A stretch of 64,000 nt of DNA from Domibacillus enclensis (lineage in GTDB: Bacteria; Bacillota; Bacilli; Bacillales; Domibacillaceae), in contig NZ_FTLX01000009.1 in assembly GCF_900156125.1 (NCBI RefSeq), positions 1 through 64,000 on the forward strand. The letters run 5' to 3'. The translations under genes were made by a program, and so were the position numbers. Positions 7,422 to 15,799 of the stretch are shown one piece after another (the stretch's first letter is position 1; each line of letters begins with the position of its first letter). A model generated the notes under the pieces. It was given only the letters and a program-made list of their open reading frames with translations. It did no database searches and had not been told where the DNA came from.

Positions 7422-9671
7422 ATGAAGAGAAACAGACGGCCGGATGGCAAAGAAAAAGTAACAGGCGCATTAAAGTACTTAACGGATCTATCATTTCCTA
7501 ACATGCTGTATGGCAAAATTGCCAGAAGCCCGTTTCCTCACGCGCGCATCCTCTCCATTTCCACGGAAAAGGCCCGGCAGCTTCCGGGTGTGCAGGCGAT
7601 TGTCACGCATGAAGATATTCCAGGGTTAAACGGATTCGGCATTGTCACGCCGGATCAGCCCGTTTTATGCAAGGACATCGTCCGGTATGTCGGAGATGCG
7701 GTTGCAGCCGTAGCAGCCGATTCGATCGACATTGCGAAGCGTGCCATTGAGCTGATTGATGTTCAGTACGAGCCCCTCCCAGTCCTCGACAGCACGGAAA
7801 AAGCGCTGGATCCATCGGCTCCCTTTCTTCATCCGGACGGCAATGTTCTGCACCGGGCCGGCTTTCAAAAAGGTGATATCGAAGAAGCATTTTCGAAATG
7901 CAGGGCGGTTATTGAAGAAACCTATCACGTTCCTCGCCAGCTTCATGCTTACATGGAAACGGAGGGAGGAGTGATTGTACCTGAAAAGAACGGGACATTA
8001 ACCGTTTATGTCGGCACGCAGCATGGCTTTAAAGACCGCTTTCAGCTTGCCCGGATATTAGGAATGCCTGAGTCCGACATCCGGATCGTATCGAGTCCAA
8101 TGGGCGGATCATTTGGCGGGAAGGATGAATTGAACATACAGCCGTATGGCGCACTGCTAGCCCTGGCAACAGGGCGGCCGGTGAAAATTCACCAGACGAG
8201 ACAAGAATCGATGCGCTCAAGCATTAAGCGTCATCCGATGGCGATTACCATGAAAACAGGCGTAGATGAAGCGGGGAAGCTGATCGCACACCAAACGGTG
8301 ATTGTGGCGGACACAGGTGCGTATTCAACGCTAGGCCCGGCGATTTTAGATTTTGCGGTGGAGCATGCAGCAGGACCGTATATCATTCCTGCAGTCCATA
8401 CACAGGGAATATCTGTTTTCACGAATAACGGCGTCTCCGGCGAGTTCCGGGGCTTTGGCGGAAATCAAATTACGTTTGCGCTTGAAGGGCAGATCGACCG
8501 GTTAGCCGCCGCAATCGGGATGGATGGTCTGGAAATAAGGCGGCTGAATCTTCGCCGTGAGCAGGATGCCGGCCCGCTCGGCCAGCGCATTGCGGAGACG
8601 AATGGAGCACTTGACGTTTTTGAATCGGCAGCGGCGTTATACAGAGAGAAAAAAAGTGCCAGTCTTCAGGAGCGTCCGTGGAAAAAGATTGGAACGGGCA
8701 TGGCTGTTACGATGCACGGCGGCGGTCTCGGCTTTGGCCGGATGGACCCTGCTGGCGGAAGGCTCACACTCAAGGGGAATGGGAAAATTGAAATTTCATT
8801 TGGGTTTGAAGAAGCGGGCCAGGGGATTTTGGCTGTCATTGAAACGATTACAACGGAACAGCTTGGCTGTGCAAAGGAAGATCTATCAATTGTCATTGGC
8901 GACACGGCAGTGGTGCCGTCCTCCGGCTCAACGACCGCCTCGCGTGGAACGAGCATGGTGTGGCATTCGCTTCAGCGGTTAAAGAAACCATTTATCGCTC
9001 AATTGCTAAAGCGGGCTTCGCTCTTAACAGGAAAAGAGCGCCTATCTTTAGGTGAAGGCGGCATTTGGTCTGATGGAGAATTTCTTTTAAGCTATAAGGA
9101 TCTTGCATGCGGGCAGGCGGAGATCGTAGCAGAAACGGAGTTTGATTTTCCTGTGTCACCTGATCCGATCGATTCGGCTCATTTTCTTTATACGTACAGC
9201 GGTGTTGTTGTGCAAGTGGAGGCAGACTTGCTGACAGGAAAAATCAAAGTTACAGACCTGCACCAGACGGTTTCTGCGGGACCGATGGTGAACGAAATGG
9301 GGTTTGTCGGGCAAATTGAAGGGGGTGGTGTCATGGCGCTTGGCTACACGCTCCTTGAAGACGTTGTCATGAAAGACAGCCAGTATGTGACGGAAAACCT
9401 GGATACGTATTTGATTCCGGGAATCATGGACGTACCGTTTCAATTGAGTGTCGAGCCGATCGAAGCATTGCCTGAGCAGGATCATTTTGGCCCCCGTGGT
9501 GTGGGGGAAATCGGCACGGTCGCCGTAGCCCCTGCCATCGCAAGCGCTATTTACGATGCGTTAGGGCTGCAGGTCAATCAGCTTCCGGTCCACCCGGAAA
9601 CGGTTTTGAAGTCAATAGAAGAAAGGGGCGTTTTTCATGGAGGTCAATCATCAAACAGCGGGGCGAGCTGA
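7422..9671 (+). CDS. pucD: Xanthine dehydrogenase molybdopterin-binding subunit
   Basis: A 749-residue catalytic subunit. It oxidises hypoxanthine and xanthine at the molybdenum centre, giving urate. Visible motifs are GGSFGGKDE, the active-site arginine motif EFRGFGGNQ, and the catalytic glutamate motif GPRGVGEIG near the C-terminus. An aldehyde-oxidase/xanthine-dehydrogenase a/b hammerhead domain occupies about the first 110 residues. The RBS AAAGGAG precedes the ATG. It overlaps pucE by 35 bases. Confidence 0.93.
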   Translation: MKRNRRPDGKEKVTGALKYLTDLSFPNMLYGKIARSPFPHARILSISTEKARQLPGVQAIVTHEDIPGLNGFGIVTPDQPVLCKDIVRYVGDAVAAVAADSIDIAKRAIELIDVQYEPLPVLDSTEKALDPSAPFLHPDGNVLHRAGFQKGDIEEAFSKCRAVIEETYHVPRQLHAYMETEGGVIVPEKNGTLTVYVGTQHGFKDRFQLARILGMPESDIRIVSSPMGGSFGGKDELNIQPYGALLALATGRPVKIHQTRQESMRSSIKRHPMAITMKTGVDEAGKLIAHQTVIVADTGAYSTLGPAILDFAVEHAAGPYIIPAVHTQGISVFTNNGVSGEFRGFGGNQITFALEGQIDRLAAAIGMDGLEIRRLNLRREQDAGPLGQRIAETNGALDVFESAAALYREKKSASLQERPWKKIGTGMAVTMHGGGLGFGRMDPAGGRLTLKGNGKIEISFGFEEAGQGILAVIETITTEQLGCAKEDLSIVIGDTAVVPSSGSTTASRGTSMVWHSLQRLKKPFIAQLLKRASLLTGKERLSLGEGGIWSDGEFLLSYKDLACGQAEIVAETEFDFPVSPDPIDSAHFLYTYSGVVVQVEADLLTGKIKVTDLHQTVSAGPMVNEMGFVGQIEGGGVMALGYTLLEDVVMKDSQYVTENLDTYLIPGIMDVPFQLSVEPIEALPEQDHFGPRGVGEIGTVAVAPAIASAIYDALGLQVNQLPVHPETVLKSIEERGVFHGGQSSNSGAS

Positions 9672-10146
9672 GGTTCTCTCCGTTTCATTTCACTTGAATG
9701 GAGAGCTGGTTCAAGTGAATACGTCTCCTGTTGCAAGAGTAGTGGACGTACTCCGGGATGAGCTGGACCAGACGGGAACGAAACTATCATGCGGGATTGG
9801 CCGCTGTGGCGCTTGCTCGATCTTAGTCAATGGCAAGCTGACGGTGTCCTGCCTTCTTTTGGCGTACCAGCTGGATGGCGCTTCGGTGACGACGATTGAA
9901 GGGCTTTCGGGTCAAGGAGAAATGGACCCTGTTCAAGAGGCGTTTCTTGAAGAAGGGGGATTTCAATGCGGCTACTGCACACCCGGCATGGTGATGGCCG
10001 TAAAGAGCCTGCTTGATTCAAATCATGAACCGGATCAACATGCGATACAAGGAGCTCTCGCGGGGAATCTGTGCCGCTGCACCGGATACGGGGGAATCAT
10101 CCGCTCTGTACAATGTGCAGCGGCAAAACGAAATGCTGTTAGATAA
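9637..10146 (+). CDS. pucE: Xanthine dehydrogenase 2Fe-2S subunit
   Basis: A 169-residue iron-sulfur subunit with two 2Fe-2S clusters. The N-terminal plant-type ferredoxin motif is CGIGRCGAC followed by VSC. The C-terminal cluster is CGYCTPGM and LCRCTGY. It passes electrons from the molybdenum centre of PucD to the FAD of PucC. The ATG at 9637 lies inside the pucD 3' end, so translation is coupled. It is the last gene of the uraD-pucE operon; a terminator follows. Confidence 0.94.
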   Translation: MEVNHQTAGRAEVLSVSFHLNGELVQVNTSPVARVVDVLRDELDQTGTKLSCGIGRCGACSILVNGKLTVSCLLLAYQLDGASVTTIEGLSGQGEMDPVQEAFLEEGGFQCGYCTPGMVMAVKSLLDSNHEPDQHAIQGALAGNLCRCTGYGGIIRSVQCAAAKRNAVR

Positions 10147-10160
10147 TATGACAAACTCAG

Positions 10161-10190
10161 CCTTGATTCTAAACGAATCAAGCTTTTTTT
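10161..10190 (+). terminator. Terminator of the uraD-pucE operon
   Basis: The stem CTTGATTC/GAATCAAG, with a TAAAC-type loop, is followed by C and seven T. Confidence 0.88.
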
Positions 10191-10263
10191 CTTTTATTTC
10201 TCTAAGAAGAGAAGTCAATTTTAGTTAAAATGCACATTGAGGTTCAACCTTCGCACACTTATG

Positions 10264-10282
10264 ATGTTAGTAGATATAACAT
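10264..10282. promoter_or_regulatory. Third copy of the purine-region palindrome
   Basis: ATGTTA, seven bases, TAACAT: the same half-sites and spacing as the central 19 bp of the pucR-side palindrome. It lies 47 bp upstream of the GTG start of the ABC ATPase gene. It falls inside the longer open frame, which supports the later GTG start. Confidence 0.55.
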
Positions 10283-10328
10283 ACTAAAAACATCACTCTT
10301 GAAAACACTATTGGAAGGAGCGAACGAT

Positions 10329-11120
10329 GTGATTATAAAAAAAAATCATGCAGTTTATTTTCGGAATGTTAGCAAAATTTACAACACAGGGACAGTCGCT
10401 CTTAATCATTTTGACTTTCCGGTTGAAGAAGGAGAATTTATCAGCTTTCTTGGCCCTTCAGGCTGCGGGAAATCAACAGCGCTTCGAATGGTGGCGGGTC
10501 TTGGCACTCCGACATCCGGAGAAGTAACGGTGTATGGGGAGCCGCCGGAGGAGCTGATTAAGAACACAAATGACATTGCCTTCGTTTTTCAGGATGCGAA
10601 CCTGCTCCCGTGGCGCAGTGTACTGGATAATGTTCTGCTTCCGCTGGAACTGCGGGGCGGCAACAAAAAGGAGAATAAACAAGCGGCGATTAGTGTTCTG
10701 GAAATGGTCGGCTTGAAGGATCACTTAACATCCTACCCGAGACAGCTGTCCGGGGGAATGAAAATGCGCGTATCCATCGCCCGGGCTCTTGCTGCCCGGC
10801 CGAAGCTGCTGCTGATGGATGAACCATTTGCAGCGCTGGATGAAATTACACGCCAGACCCTTCAGATGGAATTGCTCGACATATGGAAAAAAGAAAAAAT
10901 GACGGTTTTGTTTGTCACCCATAATGTGTATGAAGCGGTTTTCTTGTCATCGAAAATTGCGGTGATGTCCGCACGTCCAGGGAGGCTGTCTTCTGTTATT
11001 GATGTCAATCTTCCGTACCCGCGGGAGCTTGGCATGAGAACACACCCGGCCTTTTCAGACTATGTGGATCGGGCATCAGCGAGTCTTGAGAATGATGAAA
11101 AGCGGAAGGAGACGGTGTAA
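10329..11120 (+). CDS. ABC transporter ATP-binding protein, nitrate/taurine (NitT/TauT) family
   Basis: A 263-residue ATPase. It has Walker A GPSGCGKST, a Q-loop in VFQDANLLPWRS, signature LSGGMKMRVSIARAL, Walker B LLLMDEPFAALD and a switch histidine in FVTHN. The GTG at 10329 is chosen because GGAAGGAG lies 8 bases upstream, and the extra 33 codons upstream cover an operator-like palindrome. With the next two genes it makes a complete importer. The SsuB/TauB/ThiZ-type family takes up small organic anions, pyrimidines or similar. Here a purine or ureide compound is inferred from the neighbours only. Confidence 0.88.
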   Translation: MIIKKNHAVYFRNVSKIYNTGTVALNHFDFPVEEGEFISFLGPSGCGKSTALRMVAGLGTPTSGEVTVYGEPPEELIKNTNDIAFVFQDANLLPWRSVLDNVLLPLELRGGNKKENKQAAISVLEMVGLKDHLTSYPRQLSGGMKMRVSIARALAARPKLLLMDEPFAALDEITRQTLQMELLDIWKKEKMTVLFVTHNVYEAVFLSSKIAVMSARPGRLSSVIDVNLPYPRELGMRTHPAFSDYVDRASASLENDEKRKETV

Positions 11121-11981
11121 ATGGCGATGTCAGAAGTGGAAATGACCAAAAAGCAGCAAGCGCTTGTGGCCGCTGGAAAAAAACAAAAACCGTTTGCTTC
11201 GACTTTTAAAGAACTGTATTTAGGACCCATTATCGCGTTTATCTTATTTCTTTCTTTATGGCAGATGATTCCATCTGTACTCGGGCTGCCGCACTACATT
11301 TTGCCGAAGCCGACCGATGTGTGGGAAGCAACGGTATCCGATTGGAGCCTTCTGCAAGAAGCCATCCGCATCACCATTTTTGAATCGGTCATTGGCTTTT
11401 TCCTTAGCGCAGTAATCGGCATCGGCGTTTCAGTTCTGCTGGCCAGCTCGAAAATATTAGAGCGCAGCATTTACCCGTATGCGATTATTCTGCAGACCAT
11501 ACCGGTTGTAGCGGTTGCGCCAATTGTTGTTATCTGGTTTGGAGCCGGCTTTAATTCCATTGTCGTCATTTCTTTTTTAATCGGCTTTTTTCCGGTTATT
11601 TCAAATACACTGATGGGCTTAAACTCGGTCGATAAAAGCATGGATGAGCTTTTCACACTGTATAACGCATCTAAATGGCAGCGCATGTGGAAGCTGCGCA
11701 TTCCAGCAGCGATGCCTTACATGATGGCGGGACTGAAAATTTCCTGTACATTATCGATTGTCGGTGCGATTGTCGGTGAATATGTAGCCGGTATTGGCGG
11801 CGGGAACGGCGGTCTGGGCTATGCGATTACCGTAGCAGCGATTCAAGTGAAAACCTCCTTTTTATTTTCGTGCGGCATTGCGGCGGCGATACTCGGCATC
11901 AGCTTTTACCTGCTTGTCAGCTTGTTTTCAAAAATGATGCTTGGCAGCTGGCATGAATCCGCGATGAAATCAGATAAGTAA
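11121..11981 (+). CDS. ABC transporter permease, NitT/TauT family
   Basis: A 286-residue inner-membrane protein with about six hydrophobic segments. The permease loop contacting the ATPase is recognisable around residues 175-200 (DELFTLYNASKWQRMWKLRI, then PAAMPYM). It starts one base after the stop of the ATPase gene, so the two are tightly coupled. The short polar, lysine-rich N-terminus of about 30 residues before the first membrane segment is a common feature in this family. Confidence 0.9.
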   Translation: MAMSEVEMTKKQQALVAAGKKQKPFASTFKELYLGPIIAFILFLSLWQMIPSVLGLPHYILPKPTDVWEATVSDWSLLQEAIRITIFESVIGFFLSAVIGIGVSVLLASSKILERSIYPYAIILQTIPVVAVAPIVVIWFGAGFNSIVVISFLIGFFPVISNTLMGLNSVDKSMDELFTLYNASKWQRMWKLRIPAAMPYMMAGLKISCTLSIVGAIVGEYVAGIGGGNGGLGYAITVAAIQVKTSFLFSCGIAAAILGISFYLLVSLFSKMMLGSWHESAMKSDK

Positions 11982-12005
11982 GAGATACATAGAGGGGGAA
12001 TTGAA

Positions 12006-13025
12006 ATGGAGATCTTGAAATGGAAACGAAATGGATTGCTGGCATCTGCAATGGCGGCAAGCTTGCTGCTGGCAGCGTGCAGCGGAGAAAGCGCAACAGA
12101 AACCGAGAGTGAAGCCGCGGATTCGCCAGGCGGAACAGAAGAGGTCAAGCTTGTGTTAAATTGGTTTCCTAAATCGCAGCACGGCGGCGTATACAGCGCA
12201 ATAGAAGAAGGAATCTTTGAAGAAAACGGCTTAAGTGTAGAAGCAGAACCGGGTGGTCCTCAAGTATCGCCAGTGCAGATTGTTGCAGCAGGCGATGCCC
12301 AGTTTGGTCTTGCACATGCGGACCAGATTTTGATTGCCCGCAACCAGGGGATTGAGCTTGTGGCACTTGCCGCAACGATGCAGGGAAGCCCTCAGGCGTT
12401 TATGTTTCACGAGGGAGAAGAGATACAGGATTTTGACGATTTAAATGGCCGGGAAGTGTTTGTTCAGCCAGGCATTACCTACTGGGATTTCTTGAAAAAT
12501 CAATATGACCTGAGCGGTGTGACAGAACTCGGCTATAACGGTCAGCATGTGAATTTCATCGACAACAAAACATCTGTCACACAATCCTTCGTCACGTCAG
12601 AGCCTTATTTCATGGAGCTCGAGGACGTGCCGGTTGAAACGATGCTTGTGTCAGAATCCGGCTACGATCCGTACAATGTCGTTCTGTTCGCCACAAAAGA
12701 CTATGTGGAAAGCAACGGGGAAACGGTCCAGAAGTTTGTTTCGTCTTATGTGGACGGCTGGGCGTCTTATGAAGAAAATGGACCGGCCATTAATGAAGTA
12801 ATTGTAGGAGAAAATCCGAATATTGCACTTGAAGCGCTAAACTTTGAAACCGAAACGCAGCATGACTACATTTACGGGATGGATGCAGCGGAAAACGGCA
12901 TCGGTTATATGACGGAAGAACGCTGGACTACATTAAAGGACCAGCTGCTTGAGATCGGCTTGCTTGAAGAAGACTTTGCTGTAACGGACATGTTTACAAC
13001 TGAATTTTTGCCGGACGCTAATTAA
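12006..13025 (+). CDS. ABC transporter substrate-binding lipoprotein, NMT1/THI5-like
   Basis: A 339-residue lipoprotein with lipobox LAAC (Cys25) and an acidic Ser/Glu-rich linker, followed by an NMT1/SsuA-type binding fold (VKLVLNWFPKSQHGGVY, then GGPQVSPVQIVAAGDAQFG). Relatives bind thiamin pyrimidines, riboflavin, taurine or nitrate. Which ligand this one binds cannot be read from sequence. Position between the xanthine dehydrogenase and allantoate genes suggests a purine base or ureide. It is the last gene of the importer operon, 24 bases after the permease and before a terminator. Confidence 0.88.
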   Translation: MEILKWKRNGLLASAMAASLLLAACSGESATETESEAADSPGGTEEVKLVLNWFPKSQHGGVYSAIEEGIFEENGLSVEAEPGGPQVSPVQIVAAGDAQFGLAHADQILIARNQGIELVALAATMQGSPQAFMFHEGEEIQDFDDLNGREVFVQPGITYWDFLKNQYDLSGVTELGYNGQHVNFIDNKTSVTQSFVTSEPYFMELEDVPVETMLVSESGYDPYNVVLFATKDYVESNGETVQKFVSSYVDGWASYEENGPAINEVIVGENPNIALEALNFETETQHDYIYGMDAAENGIGYMTEERWTTLKDQLLEIGLLEEDFAVTDMFTTEFLPDAN

Positions 13026-13042
13026 CGGCTATCACATACTAG

Positions 13043-13076
13043 AAAGGCTATCTCAAGCGTTTGAGACAGCCTTTTC
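13043..13076 (+). terminator. Terminator after the ABC importer
   Basis: The stem AAAGGCT-A-TCTCAA / TTGAGA-C-AGCCTTTT has a short loop and a T-rich 3' end. Confidence 0.85.
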
Positions 13077-13121
13077 TTTTCTAAAAAAAGACAGGCAGCA
13101 CGTCAGTCAGGAGGGGAAAAG

Positions 13122-14366
13122 GTGAGTATTCCTGTACAAGAAGCAAATTATGACTTTAAAACAGCAGACGAAATGCTGGAATGGCTGGCGCTATTCGGAG
13201 GTACAGCTGCTGGCGGCGTGACGAGGCTTTTATATACTGATGCATGGAGTGAAGCGCAGCACGCCTTGAAACACGTGATGCAGCAAAAAGGGCTGGATGT
13301 CCGTTTTGATGCAGTCGGAAACTTATTCGGCCGGCGCACGGGGGTGGAAGAACCGGAATCGATTATTTTAACCGGTTCTCATATTGATACGGTTCAAGAA
13401 GGAGGGAAATTCGATGGTGCATATGGCATTGTCGCCAGCTTCATAGCGGTTCAGCGATTATATGATCAATATGGGGCACCGAAGCGCACCATTGACGTGG
13501 TTTCTTTGGCGGAAGAAGAGGGAAGCCGTTTTCCGCTGACATTCTGGGGATCGGGCTTTATGACAGGGCGGTACAGTTTGGATCAGGCAGCGTCTATTTA
13601 CGATCAGGACGGCGTGTCACTCAAAGATGCAATGGAAAAAGCCGGATTTGGCGCTAAGCCGATGCCGGTGGGGCAGAACAAACCGAAAGCGTTCGTTGAA
13701 GTGCACGTGGAACAGGGCATTGTGCTGGAGCGGAAAAAGAAATCAATTGGCATCGTCAGCCATATTGTTGGACAAAGGCGTTACACAGTATGCTTTAAAG
13801 GAGAAAGCAATCATGCCGGTACGACCCCAATGTCGATGCGGAAAGATGCGGTGCGGCTGATGGCAGAATGGGTATTGTTTGTATCTGTGGAAGCAGAGCG
13901 GATGGATGAGGCACTCGTCGCGACAGTGGGAAAAGTATGTGCCTCACCGAATATGCCGAATGTTATTGCCGGTGAAGTGGAATGCAGCCTGGATGTGAGA
14001 CATTACCATGAAGGCATGTTAAACCGATTCGAGGAAAAAATAAACGAATTTAAAGAGCGGGCTGCAAGCTCTGGCATGGGGATGACCATTCAGCGGTGGA
14101 TGAAGATCCAGCCGGTAGCAATGGATGAAGGCATGATGGAAATGGCCGCCCGGCAAGCTGAACGGCTCGATTTTTCCTTTGAAACAGTCGTAAGTGGAGC
14201 AGGTCACGATGCGCAGGTGTTCGGTGAATACTGCCCGACCATGCTGCTGTTCGTACCGAGCCGAAACGGCATCAGCCACTCACCTGATGAGTGGACGGAG
14301 CCTGAGGAGCTTGAAAAAGGGATTCAATTGCTCATGTGCAAGCTTTACGCGCTTGCGTACGTTTAA
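13122..14366 (+). CDS. pucF: Allantoate amidohydrolase
   Basis: A 414-residue M20-family metallo-amidohydrolase (B. subtilis PucF has 412). It hydrolyses allantoate to ureidoglycine, CO2 and ammonia. Metal-binding patterns include GSHIDTVQEGGKFDGAYG, AEEEGSRFP and the late SGAGHDAQ and GISHSPDEWT histidines. The HVEQG motif is typical of the allantoate/N-carbamoyl hydrolase branch. The GTG start at 13122 follows GGAGGGG. Relatives act on N-carbamoyl amino acids, but the pairing with pucG makes allantoate by far the likeliest substrate. Confidence 0.9.
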   Translation: MSIPVQEANYDFKTADEMLEWLALFGGTAAGGVTRLLYTDAWSEAQHALKHVMQQKGLDVRFDAVGNLFGRRTGVEEPESIILTGSHIDTVQEGGKFDGAYGIVASFIAVQRLYDQYGAPKRTIDVVSLAEEEGSRFPLTFWGSGFMTGRYSLDQAASIYDQDGVSLKDAMEKAGFGAKPMPVGQNKPKAFVEVHVEQGIVLERKKKSIGIVSHIVGQRRYTVCFKGESNHAGTTPMSMRKDAVRLMAEWVLFVSVEAERMDEALVATVGKVCASPNMPNVIAGEVECSLDVRHYHEGMLNRFEEKINEFKERAASSGMGMTIQRWMKIQPVAMDEGMMEMAARQAERLDFSFETVVSGAGHDAQVFGEYCPTMLLFVPSRNGISHSPDEWTEPEELEKGIQLLMCKLYALAYV

Positions 14367-14379
14367 GGAGGACAACTGA

Positions 14380-15630
14380 ATGAACTACAAGGACTTAAAT
14401 ACACCGATCCGAACGATTATGACGCCTGGACCCGTTGAAGTAGATCCGCGTGTGCTCCGTGCTATGGCAACACCGGTTGTCGGCCAGTTTGATCCGGCCT
14501 TTACTCAGATCATGAACGAAGTAATGGACATGCTTCGTATTCTGTTTAAAACAAAAAACAAGTGGTGCTTTCCAGTGGACGGCACCTCGCGTTCTGGTAT
14601 CGAAGCGATGCTGGCCAGCGTCATCCGTCCGGGGGACCGGGTGCTAGTGCCGGTATACGGACGATTCGGCCACTTGCTGATGGAGATTTGTGAGAGGTAC
14701 GGAGCTGAGGTGGAAACGATTTACACAGAATGGGGAACGGTTTTTGACCCGGCTGAGATCGTGCAGAAAATGAGTGAAATGAAACCGGATATTGTCGCCC
14801 TCGTCCATGCGGAAACCTCAACCGGTTGCATGCAGCCACTGGAGGAAATTGGCCGTGCCTGCCGCAGTCAGGATGTGCTGTTTATCGTGGACGCAGTCGC
14901 ATCGGTAGGCGGAGCGGATGTGCGTGTGGATGAATGGTGCATTGATGGATTAATTGCCGGGACGCAGAAGTGCTTGTCTGTTCCATCCGGAATGGCACCG
15001 TTAACATATAATGACCGGATCGAGGAGAGAATTGACAGCCGGAAAAAGGTGGAGCGCGGCATTGCCACAGAAGCAGAGCTTCAAAGCCAAAATCCGCTTT
15101 TTATCCGGAGCAACTATTTTGATCTCGGCATGCTCCAGGAGTACTGGGGACCGCGCCGGCTGAACCATCATACAGAGGCAACATCGATGCTGTATGCATT
15201 GCGGGAGGGCTTAAGGCTTGTGCTGGAAGAAGGGCTTGAAAATCGGTTTGCCCGCCACGTATTCCACGAAAAAGCGCTTGTCAGTGGGATTAAAGCAATG
15301 GGCCTGGATTTGTTTGGTGATCCGGACCGGAAGCTGCCAACCGTTACATGTATTCACGTTCCGGGCGGAATCGATGCGGATTCGGTTCGCGGTATGCTGC
15401 TGAGAGAATTCGGCATTGAAATTGCCAGCTCATTCGGTCCTCTTCACGGGAAAATCTGGCGCATTGGCACGATGGGATTTAGCTGCCGGCGGGAAAATAT
15501 ACTAGCTGTTCTCGGCGCGTTTGAAGCGGTGCTGATCCGCCACGGCGTTCATGTTAATCGAGGCGAAGCGCTTCAGGCAGCCTTGGATTACTATACTCAG
15601 CCGGTTTTGAAAGATCCGGTTGAAGCATAA
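14380..15630 (+). CDS. pucG: (S)-ureidoglycine-glyoxylate aminotransferase
   Basis: A 416-residue PLP-dependent class V aminotransferase. It transfers the amino group of ureidoglycine to glyoxylate, giving glycine and oxalurate, as shown for B. subtilis PucG. The N-terminal MTPGPVEVDPRVL, the PLP aspartate region FIVDAVASVGG and the Schiff-base lysine in AGTQKCLSVPSG are present. AAGGAGG precedes the ATG, 13 bases after pucF, so the pair is an operon. Confidence 0.92.
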   Translation: MNYKDLNTPIRTIMTPGPVEVDPRVLRAMATPVVGQFDPAFTQIMNEVMDMLRILFKTKNKWCFPVDGTSRSGIEAMLASVIRPGDRVLVPVYGRFGHLLMEICERYGAEVETIYTEWGTVFDPAEIVQKMSEMKPDIVALVHAETSTGCMQPLEEIGRACRSQDVLFIVDAVASVGGADVRVDEWCIDGLIAGTQKCLSVPSGMAPLTYNDRIEERIDSRKKVERGIATEAELQSQNPLFIRSNYFDLGMLQEYWGPRRLNHHTEATSMLYALREGLRLVLEEGLENRFARHVFHEKALVSGIKAMGLDLFGDPDRKLPTVTCIHVPGGIDADSVRGMLLREFGIEIASSFGPLHGKIWRIGTMGFSCRRENILAVLGAFEAVLIRHGVHVNRGEALQAALDYYTQPVLKDPVEA

Positions 15631-15636
15631 AGCAGC

Positions 15637-15682
15637 AAGCTTTGTTCAGGTGGCCGTAAGCCCCGGGACAAAGCTTTTTTTA
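15637..15682 (+). terminator. Terminator after pucG
   Basis: The AAGCTTTGT/ACAAAGCTT stem has a GC-rich loop region and a seven-T tail. Confidence 0.85.
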
Positions 15683-15723
15683 TGAAGTGAAAATTAATTT
15701 TTATGAATAAAATGAACGTAATA

Positions 15724-15753
15724 TTGACATTATCCCATCCGTGGCGAATTAAT
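15724..15753 (+). promoter_or_regulatory. Possible promoter of the two-component genes
   Basis: A perfect TTGACA at 15724-15729 with a weak ATTAAT at 15748-15753 (spacing 18). If it is real, transcription starts beyond the ATG at 15752, supporting the later GTG start of the kinase. Confidence 0.4.
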
Positions 15754-15799
15754 GGAAGAAAGATTAAAGGCGGTTAAAGCTAGAAAGAGGGGGAATGGA

